Below, piece by piece: positions 25,488-35,240 of a DNA stretch of 64,000 bases. Both the position numbers and the translations under genes were made by a program. This DNA comes from JBCCTX01 sp964468435. Lineage in GTDB: Bacteria; Bacteroidota; Bacteroidia; J057. The stretch covers positions 251,299-315,298 of the forward strand of contig CAYXVE010000001.1 of the NCBI GenBank assembly GCA_964468435.1. The letters run 5' to 3'. A model generated the notes under the pieces. The model saw only the letters and a program-made list of their open reading frames with translations. It was not told where the DNA came from and searched no databases. Within the stretch, counting starts at the first letter, position 1. Each line of letters begins with the position of its first letter.

Positions 25488-27842
25488 TTATTTAACAAAA
25501 ACTTCCCGGATATTCCCCAATCTATCGGGTTTGGCGGCTGCTTGTCCTGCCTGTTCGAAGCCAAATCCCCAGAGGAATGCCAGGAGATAATCTTCCCAGG
25601 TGCCCCAGGTAGGGTCTTTCTGCCAGAGCAGGAGAAGCCCTGTAATGGCTGCTAGCAACAAAGCGATCCCTGTGATCAGGCGGTCATTCAACTTCAGGGT
25701 ACGGGTTAAACCACTTAGATCAATCATAGAACTCAATTCGCCCTCGGCAGCTTTTTGCTCTATTTCTTTGATCTTTACATTTTCCACCAGCTTTTTGAAA
25801 ACAGGCTTAATAATCTTGTTTACGCCGGGAAAAAATTCTTTGACACTACGGGTTTGGGGAAGCAATTGCTGGCTTAAGGCTTCCAATACTGTTTCGATAG
25901 ATTGGTACGACTCATAAGCCTCATCGTATTGTTGTTCGTCCAGTTTCTGAATCACTCCCGCCAGTTGCTGAGCATATTTCTCGAGTTCTTCCTTTTGGTT
26001 GGCTACATCGGGTGTATTTACAGCATGAGTCCCCTGTTCACCTTCCGGACTTGTACTACCCATATCAATATTCAGAATTTTTACCTGCTGGCCGATCCAT
26101 GATTGTAAGGCCTGAGTCATGTGACGTGTGTAATGAGCCTGAACATTTAGATACAAATCCTGTGAGGTCTCATAATCCTGAGAAAGGATAATCTGGTTGA
26201 GTTCTTCCTGCCATTTTTTTCGCATATGTTCCCAGCTTTGTGCTTCTACAGCGTCCATCATCCAAGGGATATCACTTGATTCATGAAGTTGTTTTTTGAG
26301 ATCGCCAGCCAATATATGAATATGTGCCAGCCTGGCTTTGTCAAAGGTTTCCAGGGCCTCAGTATAGTTGCCATCTGCGATATATTGGTCGATCTGCTTC
26401 TGATATCGATTGCGTGTTTGAATATCCGCTACCAGGGATTCATCAAAGGCTATAAGTTCGGCTTGTTGATCAGCGTTTTCATCCCATATTTTCAAAGCCT
26501 CCTGGACATATTCGATGGTGGCATTTTTGATTTTGACAACCCAAGATCCCGTATTTTTGGGCACTTCATCATATAATTTTTTAAACTCATCCTCTGCAAT
26601 ATCAGTATCACCCATAAATTTTTCTACTTTCTCAAAAGTCTCTTTCAGTTTTGAGCTGATAACTGGATTCTGCATCCTAGAAAGTTCTTCCCTAGCTTGC
26701 AGCCATCCCGGAAATACTTTCAATCTTAAGGTTTCCTTTTCCAGTTTTTGATTAAAGTCTGACACGGTTTGGGTTTTGAGTTTTCCCAGTAGATCTTCCA
26801 GGCGTTCGTTGATGCTATTGAGGAGGGACTGGGGAATTTTATTCATAACTGGAAATTCCTGTTGAATGCTATTTATCTGTTGTAACAGCCCTAGGATATT
26901 TTGCTGACTCAGCAGGTTTACCCGTGTGACTGTCAGATAATTCCTGACAAAGCTGGATAGTCCCACGCCAATGGCAATTACCAGCAGGGCAATCAGCCCA
27001 TAGTGTCTGATCTGTATATTGAGTTCTTGCTCGACTGCAGCCTCAGCACCTGCACTCCGCAAGGTTAAGGTTCCAGTATAATTCCCCACATTTATTAGGT
27101 CCAGGATTTCGAGGGTGATTTTCTGGTCAGACTTTGCGTCGAGTGTGAAGGGAAAAGCCAGGGAGTCTCCTTGCTCATCCAGATACACCATCTGCTGTGA
27201 AGCAGCCACTGGGTCCTGATCCGCATGGCTTCTGCCCAGGCTATACAACTTGGGTGCTTCCAGGCTCAGGGCCTCATCCCCAGGATTGATAACGTGAAAT
27301 TCATAAGTAACTGGATTTGCTCCTAATCCATAGGAATTACCCAGGACTTTATTTTTCCCTTTGATCTCGAAGGTCGAAGAGATAGCACCTGTGCGATTGA
27401 TCGTCAGATCGTGTGTTTCCAGGGTATTGCTATGGCTCAATATCAATAGCGTTTTATACTCTCCTTCAGGGATGACTCTGGCATTGAATTGTACCTGGAT
27501 GATGCCCCCCGGAGCAAGTGAGAGCGGACCAGCCTGACCTGTTCCATTTATAGCTGGAGCTCCGATAGGGGTGATTTTGAGCTGAGGTAAAACGGAATCT
27601 GTTCCAGACACCCATAACGGGAATGTGCTGACAATCAGATCATTAATCTCAGTTGAGTCGCTAGTATTCTGTAGAAAAAACACTAGTTTGAAATCGGGGA
27701 GGGGGGCAGTGATGGTGGTATTGCCTGTAAGGGTCATCTCGGGTGTTGATTGGGCATAACAAGGAATGGCACATAATATCAACACCAGGTAAGCTACAAT
27801 AAGGATTAATTTCACGTAATAGGATGTTGAGACTTGATACAT
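25488..27842 (-). CDS. Large membrane protein with extracytoplasmic beta domains and cytoplasmic helical region, unrecognised
   Basis: 784 residues; I do not recognise the family. From the N-terminus: a signal peptide (LILIVAYLVLILCAIPCYAQ), about 250 residues of beta-rich Ig/NEW3-like sequence (LAPGGIIQVQFNARVIPEGEY resembles domains that cap membrane-anchored surface proteins), a transmembrane helix near 285-303 (LIALLVIAIGVGLSSF), about 400 residues of highly helical, coiled-coil-like sequence rich in E/K/Q, and two C-terminal hydrophobic segments (LITGIALLLAAITGLLLLW and DYLLAFLWGFGFEQAG). The layout suggests an envelope sensor or scaffold that links an outside beta domain to a cytosolic helical bundle. 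It is convergent with the asnB operon. Confidence 0.75.
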   Translation of the reverse strand: MYQVSTSYYVKLILIVAYLVLILCAIPCYAQSTPEMTLTGNTTITAPLPDFKLVFFLQNTSDSTEINDLIVSTFPLWVSGTDSVLPQLKITPIGAPAINGTGQAGPLSLAPGGIIQVQFNARVIPEGEYKTLLILSHSNTLETHDLTINRTGAISSTFEIKGKNKVLGNSYGLGANPVTYEFHVINPGDEALSLEAPKLYSLGRSHADQDPVAASQQMVYLDEQGDSLAFPFTLDAKSDQKITLEILDLINVGNYTGTLTLRSAGAEAAVEQELNIQIRHYGLIALLVIAIGVGLSSFVRNYLTVTRVNLLSQQNILGLLQQINSIQQEFPVMNKIPQSLLNSINERLEDLLGKLKTQTVSDFNQKLEKETLRLKVFPGWLQAREELSRMQNPVISSKLKETFEKVEKFMGDTDIAEDEFKKLYDEVPKNTGSWVVKIKNATIEYVQEALKIWDENADQQAELIAFDESLVADIQTRNRYQKQIDQYIADGNYTEALETFDKARLAHIHILAGDLKKQLHESSDIPWMMDAVEAQSWEHMRKKWQEELNQIILSQDYETSQDLYLNVQAHYTRHMTQALQSWIGQQVKILNIDMGSTSPEGEQGTHAVNTPDVANQKEELEKYAQQLAGVIQKLDEQQYDEAYESYQSIETVLEALSQQLLPQTRSVKEFFPGVNKIIKPVFKKLVENVKIKEIEQKAAEGELSSMIDLSGLTRTLKLNDRLITGIALLLAAITGLLLLWQKDPTWGTWEDYLLAFLWGFGFEQAGQAAAKPDRLGNIREVFVK

Positions 27843-27978
27843 AGATACTCAAGGAAGTTAATTAATTTATGACAATAAGTAGTAAAAGTTAGTTTTATTT
27901 ACGGGAGATAGTTCATTTTTGTACAAAAAAATTACCCAAAAACGCTATTTTCCTATATCGTACATCTATTTTTTACAA

Positions 27979-30261
27979 TCACCGCACCAGCCACACGGAC
28001 CCTCGTTGATGCTTGCGAATGCGTTCTCCTTCTTGCGTAAAGCCCTCCCATTCCACGGTCCAGAAATATACGCCTTCAGCTGCGCCACTACCCTGTTCAT
28101 TTTTTCCCATCCATCGTCCAGGTAATTGACGGGTAGTATAGATCTGTTGTCCCCAACGGTCATAGATCTTCAGATCGATCTCCAGGATATATTGCCCCAT
28201 AGGTTCAAATACATCGTTGACCTGATCACCATTGGGACTAAACGCATTGGGCATTTCCAGCAATGCCGGGCATCGTGCATCGATGAGGATGGTGTCATTT
28301 CCCATGCAACCCCACATATCTGTCACTTCCAGAGCGTATACTCCACCTTCAAAGACCTCTCTTGACTGTAGTTCTGACTGATCATCCCATGAGTAAGCGT
28401 TGTAGGTACCTGCATCTAGTAGGATGCTTTCCCCTTCATCCGGACAGAAAAACGTATCTATACCCAGTTCCGGTTGTGGCGTAGGTACTACTGTAATATT
28501 GATAGATGCTGGGATCGCCGGGCAATCGTCTATCAGTGCTGAGACTGTATAAAGACCACTCATGGAGGGTACTGCACGATCAATGATTGGCAGCATGGTT
28601 GTAGATTCGAATTGATCTGGACCCCGCCAGGTGTATAGGGCATTGTTTAGTTCCGATACTTCCAGTGAAAAGGATTCGCCTTCACACAGAAGTTGGTCTA
28701 TACCTGTCTGAAGGGTGTCTACTGGAGAAACCCTTATCTCTTGACGAACTAGAGAATTTTCATTCAGGCAATCATCACGTATGGATAAGGCTACGGTATA
28801 AGTTCCCGCTTGTTCATAGGCATGTTTTACACTGGGAGTGCTGGCGATATGACCATCACCCAGATCCCAGTCAAAAGTATACCTGTCAGGAGATAGTCCT
28901 GGATCTAATAAAAAAGTATCGCTGGCACATGCACTCTGAGGCAGGAATTGTGGATTGATATTGTTGAAATTGGCTCCACCATTGTAGGCATAGGATTCGG
29001 CATCGCCGTATCCATAAACGATTGCTGCTAGCCCACAACCTGCAGCAGTTAGTGTATGCGAGCCGGAATTTACTTTGAGTGTCGTATAGGCAAATTCGGG
29101 CTCACCGCCAATCATGCGAAACCGGGATCCTCTTCCGAGGACTGACTGTCCATCCAGCCTGACAGTGGTAGTATCTTTGCTTTGAACGATCACGTTGACA
29201 AAGTTTTCTTCTATTTCCTGAAAACGGGAACTGTAAAAAATTAATGTATCACGGGTTTGGGATACGCTGTTGAGCAATACCATAGAGGGATCTCCAATAG
29301 GATACCCTGTACATTGAACTCCAATGATATACTTTGCCACGATTACAGGCTTATCAGCCTGGATCAGTAGTGGCTCACCATGTCGAACCTCTGCAAATTC
29401 TCCCCGGTTTCTGATCAATACCTGCTCTGAGTCATCGATCATCACTTTGATGGTCGTATGGTCTTCTGAGGCCAGGATGCGATAGATATCATAGGGATTA
29501 TGTATGAAGGGAGCGGAGACAAATTGTCTCCCCCAGGTGTTGACGGGATACATTTGTTCCAGCAGATTATCTCTGAGCGGGCATTGCCGTGGAACCTGTG
29601 TCCATTCATTTCCGCTGAACACTGCGAAATGATGATTGGCTTCCAGGTAGGTACCTGTGAGGTCTCCATTTACGGTAGCTGCCTGCACCTGATAAGTCTC
29701 TCCGGCGTCCAATGTAATAGAAAAAGTATTGTTCTCATTTCTACCTCTCTGGGTCCGGGTACTGGGTGTGATGTCGATGACTGTACTGTCCTTACTGGCT
29801 ACTATCAGGAGCTGTGAGTAGTAATCTTCTCCGCCGCTAGTGATACCCGTGTAAGACATGACAAAATAGTTATTCCCGGTAGAAGCGATAGGGAGTACGA
29901 TTGTAGCTTCAGAGCGGAATCCAAAGTATTGATGGATATATACAGAACTGGGGTGCTCTGTGGTGATTCGTATACCATTACGGGATATGGATTCTGAACC
30001 TAGTGTTTCAGCGGCTCTGGGTAGTTGTATGAGCTGCACTTGATTGGCTTGCAGGGTAAAGGATCTTTCCCAGTTTGAACGAGGCATTTGTACCACACCC
30101 GAAGTATTGTACTGAGACGTTATCATAGCTACCATGCTATTTTCCCCTATATCGCGATGTTGCATAAATCCTAGCCAGAATTCTGTGCCTTCATGGGTTT
30201 GGGCTTGAAGGAGACTCATATTGACTAAACCAAGATAAACTAAAGCTACGAGACGATTCAT
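27979..30261 (-). CDS. IgGFc-binding-like/PKD surface protein with gliding-motility (CHU_C) C-terminal domain
   Basis: 760 residues: a signal peptide ending near LLQAQ, then an N-terminal IgGFc-binding-like region (GTEFWLGFMQHRD, VYIHQYFGFRSEATIVLP, YFVMSYTG), a PKD domain (TFDWDLGDG, VKHAYEQAGTYTVALSI), an Ig-like segment, and a C-terminal gliding-motility-associated/CHU_C domain (MPNAFSPNGDQVNDVFEP, IYDRWGQQIY, GVYFWTVEWEG). The last domain marks substrates of the type IX secretion system in Bacteroidota, so cell-surface or secreted adhesin-like localisation is expected. It lies 136 bp downstream of the start of the preceding membrane-protein gene on the same strand; whether they are co-transcribed is unclear. 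Confidence 0.9.
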   Translation of the reverse strand: MNRLVALVYLGLVNMSLLQAQTHEGTEFWLGFMQHRDIGENSMVAMITSQYNTSGVVQMPRSNWERSFTLQANQVQLIQLPRAAETLGSESISRNGIRITTEHPSSVYIHQYFGFRSEATIVLPIASTGNNYFVMSYTGITSGGEDYYSQLLIVASKDSTVIDITPSTRTQRGRNENNTFSITLDAGETYQVQAATVNGDLTGTYLEANHHFAVFSGNEWTQVPRQCPLRDNLLEQMYPVNTWGRQFVSAPFIHNPYDIYRILASEDHTTIKVMIDDSEQVLIRNRGEFAEVRHGEPLLIQADKPVIVAKYIIGVQCTGYPIGDPSMVLLNSVSQTRDTLIFYSSRFQEIEENFVNVIVQSKDTTTVRLDGQSVLGRGSRFRMIGGEPEFAYTTLKVNSGSHTLTAAGCGLAAIVYGYGDAESYAYNGGANFNNINPQFLPQSACASDTFLLDPGLSPDRYTFDWDLGDGHIASTPSVKHAYEQAGTYTVALSIRDDCLNENSLVRQEIRVSPVDTLQTGIDQLLCEGESFSLEVSELNNALYTWRGPDQFESTTMLPIIDRAVPSMSGLYTVSALIDDCPAIPASINITVVPTPQPELGIDTFFCPDEGESILLDAGTYNAYSWDDQSELQSREVFEGGVYALEVTDMWGCMGNDTILIDARCPALLEMPNAFSPNGDQVNDVFEPMGQYILEIDLKIYDRWGQQIYTTRQLPGRWMGKNEQGSGAAEGVYFWTVEWEGFTQEGERIRKHQRGSVWLVR

Positions 30262-30504
30262 AAGTGTATATTCTCCTTTTAAATTAAGAAGGGAGAAATA
30301 GAAATCATATATTTTTCCTGGATATATTTTAATCAGTCAAATGCACCGATAAAAATAATATCATCATGTATATATCGAAAATTTTTAGTTAATTCATTTA
30401 TGATAATAAAATGTTTTGTAATTTTAATTTAAAATATCTATTATTAGGAATATGACCATATTGATTAATTTTATCACTAAATAAAAAACACCTTTTATTG
30501 AGCT

Positions 30505-31638
30505 ATGACTTTCAAAGAGGAAATGGACCTGCTCTACAAAAACTACCTTAGATTTAAGTCAGATATACATAATGAAGAGGCTACAAAAATTACTTTTGTT
30601 ATGCCTTTTATTCAGAAGCTGGGATATAATGTATTCAACCCTAAGGAGGTATATCCTGAGTATACAGCAGACACAGGATTAAAGAAGGGAGAAAAAGTAG
30701 ATTTTTGCCTTTTTATCAATGAAATTCCCACGATCCTGGTAGAATGTAAAAGATTTGGGGAAAAGTTAAGCTTGCATCATTCACAACTACAAAGATACTT
30801 TCATGTTACAGAATGTAAATTTGCTATTCTTACCAATGGTGAAAAATTCAGGTTTTATACTGACCTTGATAAAACTAATGTTATGGATAATATTCCTTTT
30901 TGGGAGTTAGATATTAGAGATTTAAATGATAAGAATATCCAGCAGTTAGGCCATTTCCGGAAAGCAAACTTTGACCCAGATGCCTTGTTAAATGCAGCAG
31001 AAGATATGAAGATTAAGCATGCCGTTAAGCAATTTCTTACCCAAGAGTTGACCGATCCAGGTCAAGATTTTGTAAGGTTTATCCTTAAAGCTGTCAAAGA
31101 AGGTAAAATATCCAAGAAGTATATCTGTGAGCAAACTCCCAATATTAAAAGTTGCCTGAAAGAAACCTTAGAAGAATTGGTCGGTGAGAAAATGGTATTA
31201 ATAGATCAAATTAAAGAGTCAAAACAAGCATTTATCCCCAATTCCCGTAATGGAATCGTAACAACCCAAGAGGAGCTAGATGGTCTCAGAATTATTAGAG
31301 CCATTTTGAACAAGTATATCGAAGTAGAACGAATCACTTACAAAGATGTGAAAAGTTATTTCAATGTGCTTTTTGATGGACACATCAATAAACCTATATG
31401 TAGATTATATTTTAATGGCAGGACAAAATACGTAGGGTTTAGGGATACTGACAGTAAGTGGGAGAGGATCAAAATCGAAAGATCTACTGATTTGTATAAT
31501 TTTTCTGAAAAAATTGTGACAATTGTCAGACGATATGTGATATCTGATACGATGAGTTTTAGACACGATTTTAATAACCCGAAAGATGAAATACCGATCA
31601 ATAATTCATCTCACAAAGGATTCACGATTTACCCATGA
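30505..31638 (+). CDS. Orphan HsdR_N-type PD-(D/E)XK nuclease-like protein
   Basis: 377 residues beginning with a type I restriction enzyme R-subunit N-terminal domain. EEATKITFVMPFIQKLGYNVFNP is the conserved opening helix, and KVDFCLFINEIPTILVECK carries the catalytic pattern (D, then E-x-K) of the PD-(D/E)XK fold. There is no SF2 helicase region and no hsdM/hsdS nearby, so it is not a complete type I system. The C-terminal 150 residues are unrecognised. The gene and the 243 bp before it are markedly more AT-rich than neighbours, suggesting horizontal transfer. Such stand-alone proteins are common and mostly uncharacterised; a defence role is possible. Confidence 0.8.
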   Translation: MTFKEEMDLLYKNYLRFKSDIHNEEATKITFVMPFIQKLGYNVFNPKEVYPEYTADTGLKKGEKVDFCLFINEIPTILVECKRFGEKLSLHHSQLQRYFHVTECKFAILTNGEKFRFYTDLDKTNVMDNIPFWELDIRDLNDKNIQQLGHFRKANFDPDALLNAAEDMKIKHAVKQFLTQELTDPGQDFVRFILKAVKEGKISKKYICEQTPNIKSCLKETLEELVGEKMVLIDQIKESKQAFIPNSRNGIVTTQEELDGLRIIRAILNKYIEVERITYKDVKSYFNVLFDGHINKPICRLYFNGRTKYVGFRDTDSKWERIKIERSTDLYNFSEKIVTIVRRYVISDTMSFRHDFNNPKDEIPINNSSHKGFTIYP

Positions 31639-31691
31639 GGTAGCATTAAATGCTTACTTCATGGAAAATTTCTTCTATTAAATTCCTTTTT

Positions 31692-32111
31692 TCAGTTTTT
31701 CAGTACGCCATCTGCGCCATATTTTCCTGATCCAGTGAAGATGAGCAATATACAGAAGCCTAGGTACAGGATCGCTTTCTCCTGATTGGCAAAGGGATCT
31801 GCTGAATGTTGTACGAATGCAGCTACGGACATCGTAATGCCCAGAAATAAGGCTGAAGGGCGTGTTAAGAAACCTATGAAAATAAAGAGTCCACCAATGA
31901 ACTCTGATATACCTGCCATCCAGCTAAACAGAAGGGGTGCGGGAAATCCCATTTCCCCAACGCTGGCTACGAAATTTTCCGTGGGGGGCATTTTTTCTAG
32001 TCCATGCGCGAAGGACATAGAAAGACCTGCTATAATTCGTAATAATAAAAGACCTATATTCGCAGCTAATGATTCAATTCTTTCAGTTCCAAATAAAAAT
32101 TGATTGACCAT
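31692..32111 (-). CDS. DoxX-family membrane protein
   Basis: 139 residues with four predicted transmembrane helices and the DoxX pattern: LLLRIIAGLSMSFAHGLEKM at the start, then PAPLLFSWMAGISEFIGGLFIFIGFLTRPSALFLGITM, and a C-terminal helix ILYLGFCILLIFTGSGKYG. DoxX proteins are small inner-membrane proteins linked to quinone or redox chemistry, function mostly unclear. It is convergent with the HsdR_N-like gene. Confidence 0.88.
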   Translation of the reverse strand: MVNQFLFGTERIESLAANIGLLLLRIIAGLSMSFAHGLEKMPPTENFVASVGEMGFPAPLLFSWMAGISEFIGGLFIFIGFLTRPSALFLGITMSVAAFVQHSADPFANQEKAILYLGFCILLIFTGSGKYGADGVLKN

Positions 32112-32335
32112 GTTATGGTAAGATTATTTAGTTATGTTATTAATGTATTCGGTTACTGGAGTGTTGGAGCATATTTTCATATCTTACATATGTACAATAG
32201 ACCCACCTTCCAGAACGTCTTAATACTACCTTAGTATATCGCTTTTTGGGATTCTATGCCAACTTTATTTACAATCATGCTACGACTATCTTTGTCCAAG
32301 ACATTTCCAAATCATACGATTATACTTTGTTAACT

Positions 32336-33931
32336 ATGTATGCTTACGTTTCGTTTATATTATTGTCTATTTTTTTTACAGTTCAGGGTTGTAAATCTAT
32401 ACAATCTTACGATTTGCTAATTTTCGGCGGGACGATTTATGATGGTACAGGCGATACTTCTTTTATTGCAGACATAGCGATAAATGGGGATAGAATTGTC
32501 ATTGTGGGTGAATTGTCTCGGGAAAAGGCACAACGTGTTATAGATGCCCAGGGACTGGCTGTTGCTCCGGGATTCATAGATATACATGCACATGTAGAGC
32601 CTATTATGGATCTTTCAGGAGCAGAAAGCCATGTACGTCAGGGAGTAACCACGGCACTGGGAGGTCCTGACGGAGGCGGGCCATGGCCTTTTGGAGCATA
32701 TCTGGATTCACTTGAAACATTTCCCCTGGGTATGAATGTAGCGTATCTGGTAGGGCATAACAGGATTAGGTCAAATGTCATGCAATTGGCAAGGCGAGCG
32801 CCTATTGCAGAAGAATTGGAGGAAATGAAATTGCAGGTAGTACAGGCTATGGAAGCGGGAGCTTTTGGATTGTCGACGGGACTAAAGTATTTACCTGGTG
32901 CATTTTCTCAAACAGATGAGGTCATAGAATTGGCTCAAGTAGCCTCTGAATACGGGGGAATCTACACCTCACATATCAGGGAAGAAGGTCCGGGTTTAAT
33001 AGAAGCTGTAGAAGAAGCAATCAGAATTGGCGATGAGGCAGATATAACAGCCGTCCTTACTCATCATAAAGCCATGGGAAAGCCCATGTGGGGAGCCAGT
33101 GAGCGGACCCTCGTCATGGTGGATTCTGCACGAAATAAGGGAATAGACATTCGGATAGATCAGTATCCTTACACAGCCAGCTACACGGGAATATCTGTAC
33201 TGATACCTTCCTGGGCACGGGAGGGTGGCAGAAAAGTTTTCATGGAACGTTTGGCAAATCCACAGTTGAACGACAGTATTCGTGCTGCTACGATGGATAT
33301 TATTTATAACGAGCGGGTAGGGGAGGAACTCGACAGAATACAACTGGCAAGAGTCTCCTGGAAGCCAGAAATGGAAGGTAAAACGCTTAGGGATTGGGTC
33401 CTTTCTGAAGGATTGGAACCCACTCTTGAACATGGAGCTAAGATTGTATTGGATATTGAATCTCAGGGAGGAGCGAGTGCAATCTACCATGTCATGACTG
33501 ATGAGGATGTGGATCGGATTATGCTACACCCCCAGACTATGATTGCATCAGATGGTAGTCTAGCAGATTATGGTAAGGGACATCCCCATCCTCGCTGGTA
33601 TGGAACCTTTCCCAGAGTATTGGGATACTATGTCAGAGAAAAGCAGCTCATGCCACTGGAAACAGCGATTATGAAGATGACTTCTATGCCTGCAGATCTA
33701 ATGGGGTTGGAAGATCGCGGTATGTTGAAAGAGGGTATGAAAGCAGATATTACCTTGTTTGACCCTGAAACAGTGATCGATCATGCTACCTTTACTGAAC
33801 CACATCAATACCCTGAAGGGATATTGTATGTCATTTGCAATGGTATACTTATGATAGATCAAGGAAATTATCAAAATCGGGCAGCGGGCAGAGTCCTTCG
33901 AGGACCCGCCTGGAAAGATAATTCAGAATGA
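32336..33931 (+). CDS. Exported D-aminoacylase / N-acyl-D-amino-acid deacylase-like amidohydrolase
   Basis: About 531 residues from the ATG at 32336, which starts a lipoprotein signal (YVSFILLSIFFTVQGC, lipobox Cys). The upstream in-frame ATG at 32246 would place 30 polar residues before it. The amidohydrolase-3 fold opens with YDLLIFGGTIYDGTGDTSF and PGFIDIHAHVEP (H-x-H metal site); later motifs are GLSTGLKYLPGAFS, YTSHIREEG, TAVLTHHKAMG, DQYPYTASYTG and the C-terminal MIASDGSLADYGKGHPHPR and KMTSMPADLMGLEDRGML. This is the profile of D-aminoacylases that free D-amino acids or dipeptides from acyl forms. Lipidation suggests a periplasmic role. It stands alone, followed 62 bp later by a hydrolase gene. 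Confidence 0.88.
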   Translation: MYAYVSFILLSIFFTVQGCKSIQSYDLLIFGGTIYDGTGDTSFIADIAINGDRIVIVGELSREKAQRVIDAQGLAVAPGFIDIHAHVEPIMDLSGAESHVRQGVTTALGGPDGGGPWPFGAYLDSLETFPLGMNVAYLVGHNRIRSNVMQLARRAPIAEELEEMKLQVVQAMEAGAFGLSTGLKYLPGAFSQTDEVIELAQVASEYGGIYTSHIREEGPGLIEAVEEAIRIGDEADITAVLTHHKAMGKPMWGASERTLVMVDSARNKGIDIRIDQYPYTASYTGISVLIPSWAREGGRKVFMERLANPQLNDSIRAATMDIIYNERVGEELDRIQLARVSWKPEMEGKTLRDWVLSEGLEPTLEHGAKIVLDIESQGGASAIYHVMTDEDVDRIMLHPQTMIASDGSLADYGKGHPHPRWYGTFPRVLGYYVREKQLMPLETAIMKMTSMPADLMGLEDRGMLKEGMKADITLFDPETVIDHATFTEPHQYPEGILYVICNGILMIDQGNYQNRAAGRVLRGPAWKDNSE

Positions 33932-33993
33932 TTACAGAATTTGTGCTAATTTAAAGTTTTAACCAGATCACTTCAATCAAAATATTACAGATT

Positions 33994-34800
33994 ATGAAGT
34001 ACTTTACAGGGTTAGTTTTATCGTTTCTTCTCGCTTTCAATCTTTCCATAGCACAGGATTTTGCACTCGAGCGTCTGGAAGATTCTCCACGTCATCACGA
34101 ATGGGTAGAGGTACAATATGATGGACGCACGGTTCATAGCTTCGTGGTATATCCAGAAGTATCGGACAAGGCTACTGCAGTAATCGTTATCCATGAGAAT
34201 CGTGGACTTACAGACTGGGTCCGTAGTCTAGCCGACCAAATGGCTGAAGCGGGATTCATCGCTATTGCGCCGGATCTACTATCGGGCAGTGGGCCGGATA
34301 GTGGTAAGACCAGCGATTTCGCTACTTCGGATGATGCACGCAGTGCGATTTACGAGCTGGATCAAGATCAGGTATCAGCCGATCTACAGGCTGTGCAGGA
34401 TTATGTTGCGGATCTTCCTGCCTGTAATGGCAAGACTACCGTAGCCGGATTCTGCTGGGGAGGGTCACAGACTTTCAGATTTGCAACGAATGATGACGAG
34501 ATAGAAGCTGCCTTTGTTTTTTATGGGACAGGTCCCAAAGAAGCTGAGGCTTATGAATCCATAGAGGCTCCAGTGTATGGATTTTATGGGGGGGATGACG
34601 CAAGAGTAAATTCGACTATTCCTGATTCTGAGAAATTCATGGAAACTGCAGGCAAAACCTATGAGCCTGTTATCTACGAAGGTGCAGGGCATGCTTTTAT
34701 GCGCAGAGGAGACGATCCCGCTACTGAGTCCGATGATCCCAATAAGATCGCCAGAGATCAGGCGTTTGAGCGTCTGGTGGGATTGCTGGAGAAAATATGA
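33994..34800 (+). CDS. Exported dienelactone hydrolase-family protein
   Basis: 268 residues with a signal peptide (GLVLSFLLAFNLSIAQ). The alpha/beta-hydrolase core shows the DLH triad: nucleophile Cys in AGFCWGG, Asp in YGGDDARV and His in GAGHAFMR. IVIHENRGLTDWVRSLADQMAEAGF is the typical DLH N-terminal motif. Members hydrolyse lactones and esters; the exported form is common in Bacteroidota and its substrate is unknown. The codons are regular and the gene appears intact. Confidence 0.92.
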   Translation: MKYFTGLVLSFLLAFNLSIAQDFALERLEDSPRHHEWVEVQYDGRTVHSFVVYPEVSDKATAVIVIHENRGLTDWVRSLADQMAEAGFIAIAPDLLSGSGPDSGKTSDFATSDDARSAIYELDQDQVSADLQAVQDYVADLPACNGKTTVAGFCWGGSQTFRFATNDDEIEAAFVFYGTGPKEAEAYESIEAPVYGFYGGDDARVNSTIPDSEKFMETAGKTYEPVIYEGAGHAFMRRGDDPATESDDPNKIARDQAFERLVGLLEKI

Positions 34801-35173
34801 TGTTTAGCTCGCGGTTGTGATTTGGTAGATTGGCTATGCCTGAGGAAGATGGCTAAGCTTTTTTATTTACAAATAATTCGTATTAATTTAGTTCATAATC
34901 GGATAAGTGAACCAGCATAGTTCGTTCACAAAAAGTAGTAGCAATCATGGCAGATGTTATTGGTTGCAGCGCTTACTGATATTTTTATTGGCACTTAATG
35001 GCCATGTGAATGTACTTAGATTCATCCTTATGGCAAAGGGATTGGCAAGATACAAGGAAATTGCCGACGGGAAATTTGCAAAGTATTTGATTATTGGAAC
35101 GTTGCTTTCAGCCTTATTGACAGGGAAGGGATTTTATTCCCGCATGAATTAGGATTGGTTAAAAAATGTAAAA
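34801..35173. other. Spacer, possibly with gene remnant
   Basis: Between the dienelactone hydrolase and the helix-hairpin-helix gene. A plus-strand frame from about 35030 to 35152 (MAKGLARYKEIADGKFAKYL, then IIGTLLSALLTGKGFYS) looks like a fragment of a membrane protein. It has no recognisable family or promoter, and the sequence just upstream reads sensibly only across frame changes. Probably a remnant; not called as a gene. Confidence 0.3.
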
Positions 35174-35221
35174 GACGCTGAATTCACTAATAAAATCGGG
35201 TTTATTAGTTAAATCAGCGTC
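35174..35221. terminator. Long bidirectional hairpin
   Basis: Two 21-nt arms (35174-35194 and 35201-35221) pair with 19 of 21 matches around a 6-nt loop ATCGGG. Arms end in AATAAA and TTTATT next to the loop. It lies 19 bp after the helix-hairpin-helix gene's stop on the minus strand, so it most likely terminates that transcript. Confidence 0.6.
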
Positions 35222-35240
35222 AAATAATTCGTCAAAACCG

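Noticed and set aside
34907..35152. 81-codon frame after the dienelactone hydrolase
   Set aside because: The first half is unlike protein-coding sequence; only the last 40 codons look hydrophobic and structured. Kept only as a possible remnant in the spacer entry.
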